Below the pieces are notes generated by a model that saw only the letters and a list, made by a program, of their open reading frames with translations, had not been told where the DNA came from and searched no databases. Below, piece after piece: positions 1-10,475 of a stretch of DNA of 64,000 nucleotides. This DNA comes from Pseudoflavitalea sp. G-6-1-2 (GTDB taxonomy: Bacteria; Bacteroidota; Bacteroidia; Chitinophagales; Chitinophagaceae), in assembly GCF_012927185.1 (NCBI RefSeq), contig NZ_JABBGB010000001.1:1426001-1490000 (forward strand), given 5' to 3'. Each line of letters begins with the position of its first letter. The stretch's first letter is position 1. Made by a program: the position numbers and the translations under genes.

Positions 1-754
1 TGTTCTTTCTTTCGGTGATCTCGGTTTCTTTCCGGTAAACATAATTGTTGTTGGAGAATTTAGTTTCGAGTTCAAAAAGATCTTCTTCAAAAACTGTGAA
101 CACAGCAAGTGCGAGGTAGGTGAATTTCCATGGATTGATATGGGAATCGTACCTGCGTTCAAAAGTGAAATAAGTGGTTCTTCTGTTTACTTCAGGTGTT
201 GTTGAATCGGGGCGTTGTACGTTTCCATTCTGGTCGTAATGCCAGGACAGTGTTTTGAAGAAATCCATTTTTTTGTTGGAATAGTATGATCCTGTTACAC
301 GACGGTTATTGTCGTAGAAGTAATAGGTGGTGTCTTTCCAGAGACTTATATCGCCGTTGCCTGTGTAATTGCCTGCAACAAAGGCCAGTCTGTTTTGATT
401 GTCGTAGATATATGTGTAATCTTTAGCACGGTGATAGAGTGTAGTGGAAGGATCACTCTGCGCGTAATAAGCAGCGGATTTAAGTATGCCGTTCACGTAA
501 TTGAAAGTTGCGTACTGGTACATGGTGTCGAGGCCGCCTGCACCGGGTGAAGGCCTTCTGTGAGACTCTACGCGCGTGAGCATTCCGTTTTGGTTATAGG
601 AAAACTGGTGATAGACATTGTTGAGATCGATTTTCTGGAGCTGAATCACCTCCTGTTTGGGTTTGGGAGGTTGTTGCTCATTGCCCGCAGAAGTTTTCTT
701 ACAGGCAGCAGCAATGAGCATAGTACAGATTAAGCAGATGATAGTTTGCTTCAT
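1..754 (-). CDS. Lipoprotein of unknown function, 3' end outside window
   Basis: An open frame of about 251 codons runs leftward off the window edge, starting at the ATG complementary to 752-754. The N-terminus has a basic start, a hydrophobic stretch and a lipobox ending in LIAAAC (Cys18), followed by a Lys/Thr/Gln/Pro-rich linker, so it should be a lipid-anchored envelope protein. The visible body contains repeated Tyr-rich, Asn-rich stretches of the form YxYDxxxR and FSYNxNGxLTRVES, which resemble the beta-strand repeats of RHS-like and DUF4595-like proteins. I do not recognise a specific function. It lies downstream of the heme operon but is separated from hemL by 186 bp containing a terminator. 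Confidence 0.75.
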   Translation of the reverse strand, partial: MKQTIICLICTMLIAAACKKTSAGNEQQPPKPKQEVIQLQKIDLNNVYHQFSYNQNGMLTRVESHRRPSPGAGGLDTMYQYATFNYVNGILKSAAYYAQSDPSTTLYHRAKDYTYIYDNQNRLAFVAGNYTGNGDISLWKDTTYYFYDNNRRVTGSYYSNKKMDFFKTLSWHYDQNGNVQRPDSTTPEVNRRTTYFTFERRYDSHINPWKFTYLALAVFTVFEEDLFELETKFSNNNYVYRKETEITERKN

Positions 755-889
755 GAATCAAATTTTGCTGCAAGTAAGATGACAATCAGCAACTGATAAG
801 ATCATGTGTTTCCGGACTGTAGTTTTATCGAAACAGGCTGTCTGAAAAGCTGGATTTGAAAATTGCCGGGGCAATGTTTACGGCAGAAA

Positions 890-919
890 AAATGCCGGAT
901 CAGTTACGATCCGGCATTT
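890..919 (-). terminator. Rho-independent terminator of the heme operon
   Basis: A perfect 12-bp stem (890-901 with 908-919) encloses a 6-nt loop. On the minus strand the stem is followed by a T-rich run, so it ends leftward transcription 21 bp after the hemL stop codon. Confidence 0.85.
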
Positions 920-940
920 GCAATATCATCAGGTTGTCGA

Positions 941-2230
941 TTATAATATTTCTTTCAGACTCTCTTCGGTTGCTTTGATGGTTGCATCAAGATCCTGCTG
1001 TTGCATGGCATTGTTCAGGAACCAGCTTTCGTATGCAGAAGGCGGAAGATATACGCCGCGTTTTAGCATGGCATGGAAATATTTATTGAACAACGCGTTG
1101 TTCGCTGCTGCTGCACTGGCGAAATCAGTAACTGGCTTGTCGCTGAAATGCACACTGAGCATAGATCCCAGCTGATTGATCACGTAAGGTGTGCCGGAGG
1201 CGCGCAACACTTTATCGAGGCCATCGCGGAGATAGGTTGTTTTTTCGTCGAGTTCTTTGAGGAGATTGGGTTGCTCGTTGAGGATGTTCAGCAAAGTGTA
1301 TCCTGCAATCATGGCAATAGGATTTCCGCTGAGCGTTCCTGCCTGATACACGGCACCCAGCGGAGCAATCATTTCCATGATGGCGCGTTTGCCACCGAAT
1401 GCACCAACGGGCAGACCACCACCAATTACTTTTCCGTAGGTAACGAGGTCGGCATCGATATTCAGTTTTTCCTGTGCACCGCCACGGGCGAGACGGAAGC
1501 CTGTCATTACTTCGTCGAAGATGAAAACGATCTTTTCTGTGTCGCAGATCTTACGGATACCTTCGAGGAATCCGGGTTGTGGAATGATGCATCCCATATT
1601 GCCGGCAACCGGTTCTACGATGATGGCAGCAATCTGATCTTTGTTTTCGGCAACGAGTTTTTCTACACCTGCGAGATCGTTGTAAGAGCAGGTGAGTGTG
1701 TCAGCTGCTGTACACGCTGTAACGCCGGGTACATGCTGAATGCCGAGTGTGGCAACACCGCTTCCTGCTTTTACGAGAAAGGAATCTGCATGGCCGTGGT
1801 AGCAACCTTCGAATTTGATGATCTTGTTGCGGGCTGTGTAGCCACGCGCTAAGCGGATGGCGCTCATGCAGGCTTCAGTACCGCTGCTCACCATGCGGAT
1901 GAGATCTACGTTTGGCGCCATGCTTTTGATCAGCTCCGCCATTTTTATTTCGAGCTCGGTAGGCGCTCCATATGATGTGGAGAACACGGCTTGTTCCTGA
2001 ATGGCTTTCACCAGCGGAGCGTATGCGTGGCCGAGGATCATTGGTCCCCATGAAGCGATGTAGTCGATGTATTTGTTTCCATCGGCATCATAGAGGTAAG
2101 TGCCTTCGGCACGCTGAATGAACAGCGGCGTGCCGCCAACACTTCTGAATGCGCGCACAGGAGAGTTCACTCCACCGGGAATGCTTTCCTGTGCACGGTT
2201 AAAAAGTTCAATGCTTTTTGTGGTCTGCAT
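941..2230 (-). CDS. hemL: Glutamate-1-semialdehyde 2,1-aminomutase
   Basis: This 429-residue cytoplasmic PLP enzyme converts glutamate-1-semialdehyde into 5-aminolevulinate, the second step of the C5 heme route. The sequence shows the family N-terminus SIPGGVNSPVRAF, the phosphate-binding SSGTEA (about 115-120), the IFDEVMTGFR segment with the cofactor-contacting Asp239, and the Schiff-base lysine K267 in TYGKVIGGGLPVGAFGG. Length is normal for the family. It is the last gene of the leftward heme run, 36 bp after hemB, and a strong terminator follows. It differs from generic class III aminotransferases by the HemL-type N-terminal motif and by context. Confidence 0.97.
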   Translation of the reverse strand: MQTTKSIELFNRAQESIPGGVNSPVRAFRSVGGTPLFIQRAEGTYLYDADGNKYIDYIASWGPMILGHAYAPLVKAIQEQAVFSTSYGAPTELEIKMAELIKSMAPNVDLIRMVSSGTEACMSAIRLARGYTARNKIIKFEGCYHGHADSFLVKAGSGVATLGIQHVPGVTACTAADTLTCSYNDLAGVEKLVAENKDQIAAIIVEPVAGNMGCIIPQPGFLEGIRKICDTEKIVFIFDEVMTGFRLARGGAQEKLNIDADLVTYGKVIGGGLPVGAFGGKRAIMEMIAPLGAVYQAGTLSGNPIAMIAGYTLLNILNEQPNLLKELDEKTTYLRDGLDKVLRASGTPYVINQLGSMLSVHFSDKPVTDFASAAAANNALFNKYFHAMLKRGVYLPPSAYESWFLNNAMQQQDLDATIKATEESLKEIL

Positions 2231-2266
2231 ATTGAGAAAGTTGTTTTTTGTTTTTGGCTCGCTGCA

Positions 2267-3241
<975 letters not shown>

Positions 3242-3298
3242 ACCAGATATTTTTAGGGAATTAACGTTAATGTATAATCGATAAGGTTATTCAGCAAA

Positions 3299-3324
3299 CA
3301 ACCCGCAGTGTTGGCTGCGGGTTG
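3299..3324 (-). terminator. Intercistronic hairpin between hemF and hemB
   Basis: A perfect 10-bp stem (3299-3308 with 3315-3324, 6-nt loop) lies in the 98-bp gap after hemF. The tail on the minus strand is only weakly T-rich, so it may attenuate rather than stop transcription into hemB, or may stabilise the 3' end of the upstream message. Confidence 0.5.
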
Positions 3325-3339
3325 CAAGGTAGTGATTTG

Positions 3340-4260
3340 TTACACCCAGTCTTTAGGGCGGAGGCAGACATCGAGCAGTCTGGCTTCCTCGCTTCCCGGT
3401 GTGGGTTGATAATTGTATTCGAATCTTACAGTTGGTGGCAGGCTCATCAGAATGCTTTCGATGCGGCCATTGGTTTTGAGACCGAAGATGGTTCCGCGAT
3501 CGTGCACCAGATTGAACTCGGTGTAGCGTCCGCGACGGATCTCCTGCCAGTGTTTGTGCGCTGCGTTGTATTCCATCCCTTTTCTTTTGTTCACGATATC
3601 TATGTAAGCAGGAATGAATGCATTGCCACAGGCCTGTCCGAAACGGAACCAGAAATCTACATCTTTGAGTGCATCGGGACGTTGGTAATCGTAGAAAATA
3701 CCGCCGATTCCTCTGCGTTCGTCGTTGCGGTGTTTGTTTACGAAGTAGTTGTCGCACTCGCGTTTGAAATTCGGGAATATGGCCGGATCGAATTCATCAC
3801 ACACGTTTTTGTAGGTGCCATGAAAATGAATGGCATCTTCATCGAACAGATAATAAGGCGTAAGGTCGGTGCCGCCACCAAACCAGCGATCGATCACTTC
3901 ATGATTCTTATCGTACAGTTCGAACATGCGGTAGTTGCAGTGAACGGTAGGTACAAAAGGATTTATGGGATGGATCACCAGTGAAAGTCCGCAGGCGAAC
4001 CAGTTATCGCCATCAATTTTCAATTGCGATCGCATGAGATCGGTTACAGGGCCATACACGATGGAGGTGTTTACGCCTCCTTTCTCAAACACTTTGCCGT
4101 TGGCGATCACGCGCGTTTTACCGCCGCCGCCTTCGGGGCGCTGCCATTGGTCTTCGAAGAACTTTGCCTGTCCGTCTGCTTCTTCCAGCGCTGCACAAAT
4201 GCGGTTTTGCAGGTCGTGGATGAATGCAATCCAATTGTCTTTGATGGGGATAGTTTTCAT
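3340..4260 (-). CDS. hemF: Oxygen-dependent coproporphyrinogen III oxidase
   Basis: This 306-residue enzyme decarboxylates two propionate groups of coproporphyrinogen III using O2 and gives protoporphyrinogen IX. Family hallmarks are the glycine-rich GGGGKTRV, the VNTSIVYG stretch, HCNYRMFE, WFGGGTDLTPYY and RRGIGGIFYD blocks, and the C-terminal SLPPTVRFEY segment. Length and order match HemF. It lies 39 bp after hemE. Use of HemF points to aerobic growth; the radical-SAM alternative HemN is not in the window. Confidence 0.97.
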   Translation of the reverse strand: MKTIPIKDNWIAFIHDLQNRICAALEEADGQAKFFEDQWQRPEGGGGKTRVIANGKVFEKGGVNTSIVYGPVTDLMRSQLKIDGDNWFACGLSLVIHPINPFVPTVHCNYRMFELYDKNHEVIDRWFGGGTDLTPYYLFDEDAIHFHGTYKNVCDEFDPAIFPNFKRECDNYFVNKHRNDERRGIGGIFYDYQRPDALKDVDFWFRFGQACGNAFIPAYIDIVNKRKGMEYNAAHKHWQEIRRGRYTEFNLVHDRGTIFGLKTNGRIESILMSLPPTVRFEYNYQPTPGSEEARLLDVCLRPKDWV

Positions 4261-4299
4261 ACGCTTCTATTAAAAATGATTCAGTAAATCTGAGCTATC

Positions 4300-5325
4300 C
4301 TACTTCGCATAATTCTTCACAGCATCCACAAATGCCCTTGCATGATCTACGGGAACATTCGGAAGAATGCCGTGACCGAGATTGGCAATGTGACGATGGC
4401 CGCCGAATTCGCCGAGCATCTTCTTCACTTCTTTTTGAATCTCAGGAATGGGCGACAACAGTTTTGCAGGGTCGAAATTCCCTTGCAGCGTGATGTTGTC
4501 TCCAGCGAGTTTGCGTGCAAAGGCTGGTGTGTTGCACCAGTCGATGCCGAGACCATGAGCGCCGGTGGCAGCCATTCTGTCGAGGCTATGCCATGCGCCT
4601 TTGGCGAAGATGATGGTGAGCACTTCGTCTTTGAGTGCTTCTACGATCTGACGGATATAGCGAAGGCTGTAGGTTTCAAAATCATCCTGACTCAGCAGTC
4701 CGCCCCAGCTGTCGAAGATCTGGATCACGTCTACACCTGCCTGCACTTGTCCTTTCAGATAAGCGATGGTAGTGTCTGTGATCATCTGCAGCAGTTGGTG
4801 TGCTGTTTCAGGTTGGGTATAGCAAAATGCTTTTGCTTCGTCGAAAGTTTTGGAGCCCTTGCCCTGTACCATGTAGCAGAGGAGGGTCCATGGAGCGCCT
4901 GCGAAACCGATGAGGGGAACGCGGCCTGCCAGTGTCTGTTTGGTGAGACGCAGTGCATCGAATACATAACCGAGGCTTTCATTCACATCGGGAATGCGGA
5001 GCCTGCTGAGATCGCTGAATTGTTTGATGGGATCGGGAAGGAATGGTCCTTTGCTCTCTACCATCTGTACTTCCAGTCCCATTGCTTCAGGCACTACAAG
5101 AATGTCTGAGAAAATGATGGCTGCATCCACTCCCACCTGCTCTACCGGTTGAATGGTGATCTCCGTTGCAATTTCGGGTATACGGCAACGTTCGAAGAAA
5201 GAGTACTTGGCTTTCAGCTTCATGTAATCGGGGAGATAGCGGCCTGCCTGGCGCATCATCCATACGGGTGTACGCTCGGTTGCTTCTCCGCGTAATGTTC
5301 TTAATAACAGGTCGTTTTGCAGCAT
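4300..5325 (-). CDS. hemE: Uroporphyrinogen decarboxylase
   Basis: This 341-residue enzyme removes four carboxyl groups from the acetate side chains of uroporphyrinogen III to give coproporphyrinogen III. The signature [15 protein letters not shown] (about 21-35) contains the substrate-binding Arg residues, and the second signature [18 protein letters not shown] and the FDSWGGLLS block are present. The start codon is 19 bp after the hemD stop, which supports one transcript. Confidence 0.97.
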   Translation of the reverse strand: MLQNDLLLRTLRGEATERTPVWMMRQAGRYLPDYMKLKAKYSFFERCRIPEIATEITIQPVEQVGVDAAIIFSDILVVPEAMGLEVQMVESKGPFLPDPIKQFSDLSRLRIPDVNESLGYVFDALRLTKQTLAGRVPLIGFAGAPWTLLCYMVQGKGSKTFDEAKAFCYTQPETAHQLLQMITDTTIAYLKGQVQAGVDVIQIFDSWGGLLSQDDFETYSLRYIRQIVEALKDEVLTIIFAKGAWHSLDRMAATGAHGLGIDWCNTPAFARKLAGDNITLQGNFDPAKLLSPIPEIQKEVKKMLGEFGGHRHIANLGHGILPNVPVDHARAFVDAVKNYAK

Positions 5326-5344
5326 CTGTATTGTTATTGAGTAT

Positions 5345-6061
5345 TTACTTGTTGATAAAATATTGCGACACCTGGTTCAGCATCGACTGCTGATCGGGCT
5401 GTTCACTGATAATTATTTTGTTGCCGGTATTGGCAGCAAGCGCTTTGGCCGTGGTGTTGCCGATGGCAAAACAAACGGTGGATTCCGGCAGCTGATTGGC
5501 TGAGAAGAAACTGCTCACTGCGCTCGGACTGAAAAAAAGAATACCATCCATTTCTTCTTCGACAATCACCGGTGTTTCGATGGTATCGTAAGTGGTGATC
5601 TCGTGTACCGTGATGGCATTGCTGCCGAGCAGAGCAGGCAGTTCGTCGCGGCGCTGGTTGCTGCAGAAGAAAACGATCCTTTCTACATTTCCTGCGGCGA
5701 TGATCTCTGCAGCCAGTTCGCCTCCGTTGAATACCGATCCTGCCGGTGTGGTATCGAAGAGATGCATCACTGCTTCGCGTGTGGCGCCTGCGAGTGAAAA
5801 GATATTCCAATGAGCGGCGGAGCCATGTTCGCCTGCTACACGTAGTGTGGCGGCTACGATCTCTACTGCATTTCTGCTGGTGAACACCACGGCTGTGCCC
5901 GGCTCGAAAGTGAGTGGCAGTATGGTTTCCAGCGTTTCACTGTTCAGTACGGGTTCTATGCGTATCAGTTCTGTCTCGCGGCAATGGATACCTTGCTTTG
6001 CCAGTACTTTGGCAAGCGAAGGCGTTAGTTTTTTGGTGCTGAGAATACGGTACTGTTTCAT
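5345..6061 (-). CDS. hemD: Uroporphyrinogen-III synthase
   Basis: This 238-residue protein should cyclise hydroxymethylbilane with inversion of ring D. HemD is poorly conserved, but the pattern of two alpha/beta lobes, the [12 protein letters not shown] stretch (lobe 1), [12 protein letters not shown] and the [13 protein letters not shown] stretch (lobe 2) fit the family. I place the start at the ATG complementary to 6059-6061 (MKQYRIL): a longer in-frame extension to 6151 would overlap hemC by 86 bp and lacks homology-like character. With this start, only 4 bp separate it from hemC. Confidence 0.92.
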   Translation of the reverse strand: MKQYRILSTKKLTPSLAKVLAKQGIHCRETELIRIEPVLNSETLETILPLTFEPGTAVVFTSRNAVEIVAATLRVAGEHGSAAHWNIFSLAGATREAVMHLFDTTPAGSVFNGGELAAEIIAAGNVERIVFFCSNQRRDELPALLGSNAITVHEITTYDTIETPVIVEEEMDGILFFSPSAVSSFFSANQLPESTVCFAIGNTTAKALAANTGNKIIISEQPDQQSMLNQVSQYFINK

Positions 6062-6065
6062 CTGA

Positions 6066-6989
6066 TCAGGCGTTGCGCTGTTTGTGAATACCGTCTGCAA
6101 TTTCCTGACCTCCGAGAGCCAGCAGTTCTTTGGCGAATACAGTGCCTGCATCGCTGGCTTCCGAAACAGGAATGGTTTTATCGATCTCCACTTTGTCTTT
6201 TCCGTCTACCGATAAGATGTTTCCGCGGAATATCACGTTACCATCTTTTACAACAGCGAGTGCACTGATGGGAGTGGAACATCCGCCGAGCAGTGCGCGG
6301 AGAAAATCTCTTTCTATTTTGGTGCAGATCGCTGTGTCGGCATCGTTGAATGCGGCACAGGTTTGCAGTAATTTGTTGTCGTCGGCGCGGCAGGCTACTA
6401 CGATGGCGCCTTGCGCGGGTGCAGGCAGCATCCAGTCCAGTTCTGCGGAGTTATGTGGACGAAGACCGATGCGCTCCAGTCCGGCAGCAGCGAAGATGGC
6501 GCCGTTCCAGTTGCTCTCTTCCACTTTGCGCATGCGTGTGTTCACATTGCCGCGAAGGTTTTCGATGGAGTGATGAGGATAGCGGTTCAGCCATTGCGCT
6601 TTGCGGCGGATGCTGCTGGTAGCAATGATGCAGGCCGACTCGGCGAGTGCTTCATCGAAAATAAATTGCTCGCCTTTGTAGATCAGCAGGTCTTTGTAGG
6701 AGGCGCGTTTCAGCACGGCAGCCTGGGCAATGCCCTGCGGCAGTTGCGTAGGCACATCCTTCATGGAGTGAACCGCGATATCGATCTTGTTATTGAGCAG
6801 TGCGATATCGAGACTTCTGGTGAAGATGCCCTGAACGCCCATTTCGTACAACGGGGTTTTGAGATCGATATCTCCTTCGCTGCGGATGTATACCAGTTCT
6901 GCATCAACACCCTGAGTGGCCAGCAGGTCTTTCACCTGATTTGCCTGCCATACGGCGAGCTGGCTTTCTCTTGTTCCTATTCTGATCAT
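6066..6989 (-). CDS. hemC: Hydroxymethylbilane synthase (porphobilinogen deaminase)
   Basis: This 307-residue enzyme polymerises four porphobilinogens into linear hydroxymethylbilane. It begins with the family motif IRIGTRESQLAVWQA, carries HSMKDVPT (74-81) and SIRRKAQ, and has the dipyrromethane-cofactor cysteine C237 in LLGGCSTPISA. It starts 92 bp after hemA and is tightly followed by hemD, so the two products that handle the unstable bilane are made together. Confidence 0.97.
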   Translation of the reverse strand: MIRIGTRESQLAVWQANQVKDLLATQGVDAELVYIRSEGDIDLKTPLYEMGVQGIFTRSLDIALLNNKIDIAVHSMKDVPTQLPQGIAQAAVLKRASYKDLLIYKGEQFIFDEALAESACIIATSSIRRKAQWLNRYPHHSIENLRGNVNTRMRKVEESNWNGAIFAAAGLERIGLRPHNSAELDWMLPAPAQGAIVVACRADDNKLLQTCAAFNDADTAICTKIERDFLRALLGGCSTPISALAVVKDGNVIFRGNILSVDGKDKVEIDKTIPVSEASDAGTVFAKELLALGGQEIADGIHKQRNA

Positions 6990-7081
6990 AATATTATTTC
7001 AATTGATGTCACGGCAAAGTTACCGGTGTACGGCATTGGCCGGGCATTGTTACCCTGCTATGACAACTGGTTGTTGGCAAA

Positions 7082-8323
7082 TTAATTCCTACCCGTAGCA
7101 ATAAACTCGTTGATAGCCTCGATGTACTGGCATCCACGCTGGTTTTGCGTGCGCATCTTACTGGCCATGCCATTGATCACTCTCTGGATCTTCAGATCGG
7201 AATCGGTACTGCATGCGGTTACTTCGCCCGGACAAAGTTGAATATATGAGGGGAAGGTTTGAATTTCTTTCAGTTTGGTTTTTACTGCTTTCAGAACGGG
7301 AACATGCTTGCGCATTTCGTACCATTCGATGAATTCAGCAATATGTTCTTCAATGATGGCGAAGGCTTTGGGCACTTCTGCTTCCCGCTTTTGAAGGGTG
7401 GCATCATTGATCTTCGACAGTTCGTCTACATTCACGAGCTGTACATTAGGCAGCTGGCGCGCGCTTTCTTCTACGTTGGTAGGAATGGAAAGATCGATCA
7501 CCAGTTTCTGGCCCTGGCCTTCCAGGTGAGAGGCAAGGATGGTAGGCGTAGCTGCATTGGTAGCTACGATGATGATATCAGACTGACTGATATGCTGAGT
7601 AAGCAAATCGGCAGGAACATATTGTACACCCAGTTCAAAAGCCAGCTCTGCTGCTTTCTCCTGCGTGCGGTTGATGAGGGTAATATTGGTGGTACCCAGA
7701 TAGTCGATGATATTTTTGCAGGTAGATCTTCCGATCTTTCCTGTACCCAGCAGCAGGATCTGCTTGTTGGAAATATCCTGAATATGTTCTCTGATATATT
7801 GAATGGCAGCGAAAGAAACTGAAACAGTTCCGCCGCTGAGCGATGTATTGTTCTTGATGGCTTTGGACGATTGCAGTACTGCATTCACCAGCCTTTCGAG
7901 GAATGTTCCGATAAATTCTTTCTCGCGTGCAAACTTCACGGCCAGTTTGAGCTGACCTACAATTTCGTAATCACCGAGAATCTGAGAGTCGATACCGGCG
8001 CCAACCGAGAAGAGGTGTTGAATGGCGCTGATGCCACTTTTTACATATGCCAGTTGAGAAAAGGTATCGGAGCTTCCTTCGGTTTCGCTGCAGAGGAGTT
8101 CGATCAGCTGTTCGGGCTGTTCGGCAATTCCGTAAATTTCTGTTCTGTTACAGGTGGAAAGAATGAATAATTCAGTGAGGCCATAAGAAGGTGCCAGTGA
8201 AAGGAGGGAAGCGTATTGGTCGTTATTGATGGCAAATTTCCCTCTGATGGCAGCGTCTGTCTTCTTATAGTTGATCCCGGCAATAAAAAACTTCGATATG
8301 TCTTTGCTACTCTGTCCTGGCAT
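7082..8323 (-). CDS. hemA: Glutamyl-tRNA reductase
   Basis: This 413-residue NADPH-dependent enzyme reduces glutamyl-tRNA to glutamate-1-semialdehyde, the committed step of the C5 pathway. The catalytic cysteine is C58 in ILSTCNRTEIYG. The NADP-binding stretch ILLLGTGKIGRSTCKNI follows in the middle and an alpha-helical dimerisation region at the C-terminus. It is the promoter-proximal gene of the leftward heme run, with a -7 element 26 bp upstream of the ATG, so its expression should set flux. Confidence 0.97.
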   Translation of the reverse strand: MPGQSSKDISKFFIAGINYKKTDAAIRGKFAINNDQYASLLSLAPSYGLTELFILSTCNRTEIYGIAEQPEQLIELLCSETEGSSDTFSQLAYVKSGISAIQHLFSVGAGIDSQILGDYEIVGQLKLAVKFAREKEFIGTFLERLVNAVLQSSKAIKNNTSLSGGTVSVSFAAIQYIREHIQDISNKQILLLGTGKIGRSTCKNIIDYLGTTNITLINRTQEKAAELAFELGVQYVPADLLTQHISQSDIIIVATNAATPTILASHLEGQGQKLVIDLSIPTNVEESARQLPNVQLVNVDELSKINDATLQKREAEVPKAFAIIEEHIAEFIEWYEMRKHVPVLKAVKTKLKEIQTFPSYIQLCPGEVTACSTDSDLKIQRVINGMASKMRTQNQRGCQYIEAINEFIATGRN

Positions 8324-8347
8324 GAAAGTAAATTTCTAAATCACTGC

Positions 8348-8356
8348 GCAAAAGTA
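8348..8356 (-). promoter_or_regulatory. -7 promoter element of the hemA operon
   Basis: Read on the minus strand the bases are TACTTTTGC, an exact match to the Bacteroidota -7 consensus TAnnTTTG followed by C, 25 bp from the hemA start codon. No clear -33 TTTG at the usual spacing was seen. Confidence 0.65.
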
Positions 8357-8559
8357 CCGTAGGAACCTTCAATCACCTAATCCGTCTGTCATTGGTTTGT
8401 CATTTTACTGTATGATAAAGGTCACATAAATGCCTGACAAGTATCAGCATTGCGGCCAAATGCGCGTCTGTATGAGTTTTACGAAGAAATGGTGAGGGTG
8501 GGTTGCCTTACTTGCAGAGGAATCATGGATCAACCTGAATTTTTCTTCCAATTCAAAGT

Positions 8560-8568
8560 TACTTTTGC
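8560..8568 (+). promoter_or_regulatory. -7 promoter element of hemH
   Basis: TACTTTTGC matches TAnnTTTG exactly and lies 19 bp before the chosen hemH ATG at 8588. The same nine bases serve hemA on the other strand at 8348-8356. The element lies inside the N-terminal extension of the longer open frame, which argues for the downstream start. Confidence 0.65.
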
Positions 8569-8587
8569 AAATTCAATCAAACAGGCA

Positions 8588-9607
8588 ATGGCAAAAAAAG
8601 GAATAGTACTGATGAACCTTGGGAGCCCCGACTCCACAGAGGTAAAGGATGTGCGGAGATATCTGGATGAGTTTCTGATGGATGGGCGCGTGCTCGATAC
8701 GCCGGTATTGTGGAGAGCGCTGCTGGTGAAAGGTATCATTGTGCCTTTCAGAGCGCCGAAATCTGCGGAGGCGTACAAAAGTATCTGGACGAAAGAAGGA
8801 TCTCCCCTTATCGTGATCAGCGAACAGCAACGTGATGCACTTCAGGCGCTGGTGGACGAACCGGTGGTGATAGCCATGCGTTACGGAAACCCTACGCCCT
8901 GGGCGGCATTTGATGAGCTGATGCAAAAATCGCCTGATCTGGAAGAAGTGGTGGTGGTGCCGATGTATCCTCATTATGCGATGAGCAGCTACGAAACGGC
9001 GGTGGAGTACGCCAAAAAGGTGCATAAGGAGAAGAAATATCCCTTCAAACTAACTTTTGTTCCTCCATTTTATAATGAACCGGGGTATATCGATGCGCTT
9101 ACCGAAAGCATTCGTCCGTATCTGAATGAAGAGTACGATCAGATTGTGTTCAGCTACCACGGAATTCCTGAAAGGCATGTTCATAAGACGGATCCATCCG
9201 GTAAGCATTGTTTGGGTAATGCCAACTGTTGTATGCAGGATAATCCGGCGCATGCTTTTTGTTACCGTCATCAGATCATCACCACTACCCGTTTGGTAGC
9301 GGAGAAACTGAATATCCCGAAAGAAAAATACAGCTTCTCATTCCAGAGCCGCCTCGGCAGGGACGAATGGCTGAAACCTTATACAGCAGTGCGTTTGGGC
9401 GAAATGCCGAAGGAAGGGATAAAGAAACTGCTGGTGGTTTGTCCGGCATTCGTGGCCGATTGCCTGGAGACGCTGGAAGAAATGGCGGAGGAAGGAAAGG
9501 AGATTTTCTTACACGCGGGCGGAGAGAAATTTACGCTGATCCCCTGCATGAACAGTCAGGCTGCCTGGATCGGGGCACTGAAGAACCTGTTGCAGACCGC
9601 GAAATAA
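8588..9607 (+). CDS. hemH: Ferrochelatase
   Basis: This 339-residue enzyme inserts Fe(II) into protoporphyrin IX. The catalytic histidine H191 sits in FSYHGIPERH, the N-terminus has the family stretch GIVLMNLGSPDS, and the C-terminal ETLEEMAEEG block holds the conserved acidic residues. The open frame extends upstream to 8450, but those 46 codons lack similarity to the family and contain the -7 promoter, so I start at the ATG 8588. It is divergent from hemA and is followed after 20 bp by hemJ. Confidence 0.96.
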   Translation: MAKKGIVLMNLGSPDSTEVKDVRRYLDEFLMDGRVLDTPVLWRALLVKGIIVPFRAPKSAEAYKSIWTKEGSPLIVISEQQRDALQALVDEPVVIAMRYGNPTPWAAFDELMQKSPDLEEVVVVPMYPHYAMSSYETAVEYAKKVHKEKKYPFKLTFVPPFYNEPGYIDALTESIRPYLNEEYDQIVFSYHGIPERHVHKTDPSGKHCLGNANCCMQDNPAHAFCYRHQIITTTRLVAEKLNIPKEKYSFSFQSRLGRDEWLKPYTAVRLGEMPKEGIKKLLVVCPAFVADCLETLEEMAEEGKEIFLHAGGEKFTLIPCMNSQAAWIGALKNLLQTAK

Positions 9608-9627
9608 ACCTTATCTAACCAATAACT

Positions 9628-10164
9628 ATGTATCTCTACATCAAGGCATTACACGTAATATTCATTGTCACCTGGTTTGCGGGGCTGTTCTACATGCCCC
9701 GTCTGATGGTGTACAATGCGGAGGCGGGAACGCAACCCGAACCGGCGAAGACCATTCTGAGAAATCAGTATGGAATTATGATGAAAAGGCTTTGGTTTGG
9801 GATCACCTGGCCGTCGGCGGTATTGACGTTGATACTTGGATTAAGTACCTGGCACCTTCTTGGGGCGTTTCCGGATTGGCTGAAGATCAAATTGCTATTT
9901 GTGATTGGGTTGTTTGTTTATCACGGTACGCTTCATGCGATAGCGAGGCAGCAGTGGAAAGGAAATTTCCGGTACAGCGGGCAGCAATTGAGGATCTGGA
10001 ATGAGGTGGCCACAATATTTTTGGTAGCGATAGTGATGCTGGTGGTAGTGAAAGAAAATATGAGTTGGGTGTGGGGATTACTGGGACTGATTTTATTTGT
10101 GGTGGTGCTGATGAGTGCGATCAAAATTTACAAACTGGTGCGTACAAAAAAGCAGAATGGGTAG
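9628..10164 (+). CDS. hemJ: Protoporphyrinogen IX oxidase, HemJ type
   Basis: This 178-residue membrane protein has four to five hydrophobic segments. The N-terminus YIKALHVIFIVTWFAGLFY with His9 and the following MPRLMVYN match the HemJ (UPF0093/CopD-like) family, which oxidises protoporphyrinogen IX to protoporphyrin IX. It sits 20 bp after ferrochelatase, which uses its product. No hemG or hemY homologue occurs in the window, so HemJ probably supplies this step. The C-terminus is Lys/Arg-rich. Confidence 0.93.
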   Translation: MYLYIKALHVIFIVTWFAGLFYMPRLMVYNAEAGTQPEPAKTILRNQYGIMMKRLWFGITWPSAVLTLILGLSTWHLLGAFPDWLKIKLLFVIGLFVYHGTLHAIARQQWKGNFRYSGQQLRIWNEVATIFLVAIVMLVVVKENMSWVWGLLGLILFVVVLMSAIKIYKLVRTKKQNG

Positions 10165-10224
10165 AAAAAGCAACAAATGATTACCCATACCGGGGATGTG
10201 CAACCGGAAATGGACAAAAATAAA

Positions 10225-10258
10225 AAGAGGGCGTTCCGATTTGAAGGAACGCCCTCTT
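10225..10258 (-). terminator. Strong hairpin, terminator on the minus strand
   Basis: A perfect 13-bp stem (10225-10237 with 10246-10258) with an 8-nt loop. T-rich tails occur only on the minus strand, so it would end a leftward transcript arising inside the gene-poor region. As read rightward it could still define the 3' end of hemJ mRNA. Confidence 0.7.
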
Positions 10259-10447
10259 CAATTGTATGAGGAAAGCCTTGATTTTCAGGGAGCCGACATT
10301 TAGCTTTTGGAGGGCCAGAATGCACGTGTGTGCTGAATCTCAGGCTTTTCTAAGATAGTAGTGATATCAGAGATTAAAAACGGGAACTCGTAATTGGGAA
10401 AGGCATAAAAAAAGAAAACCTTTTCTGTTTTTTAGAGTTTTTAAAGG

Positions 10448-10475
10448 AAAGGGGAGCAGGAATACTCCCCTTTTT
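10448..10475 (+). terminator. Rho-independent terminator, rightward
   Basis: Nine-base-pair stem (10448-10456 with 10465-10473), 8-nt loop and a T tail. It could end the hemH-hemJ transcript or a short RNA lying between 10260 and 10448. Confidence 0.7.

Noticed and set aside
6062-6151. Longer N-terminus for HemD
   Set aside because: It would overlap hemC by 86 bp; the ATG at 6061 leaves a 4-bp gap and a normal length.
8450-8587. Longer N-terminus for ferrochelatase
   Set aside because: The extra 46 codons contain the -7 promoter and lack similarity to the family; the ATG at 8588 gives the normal N-terminus.
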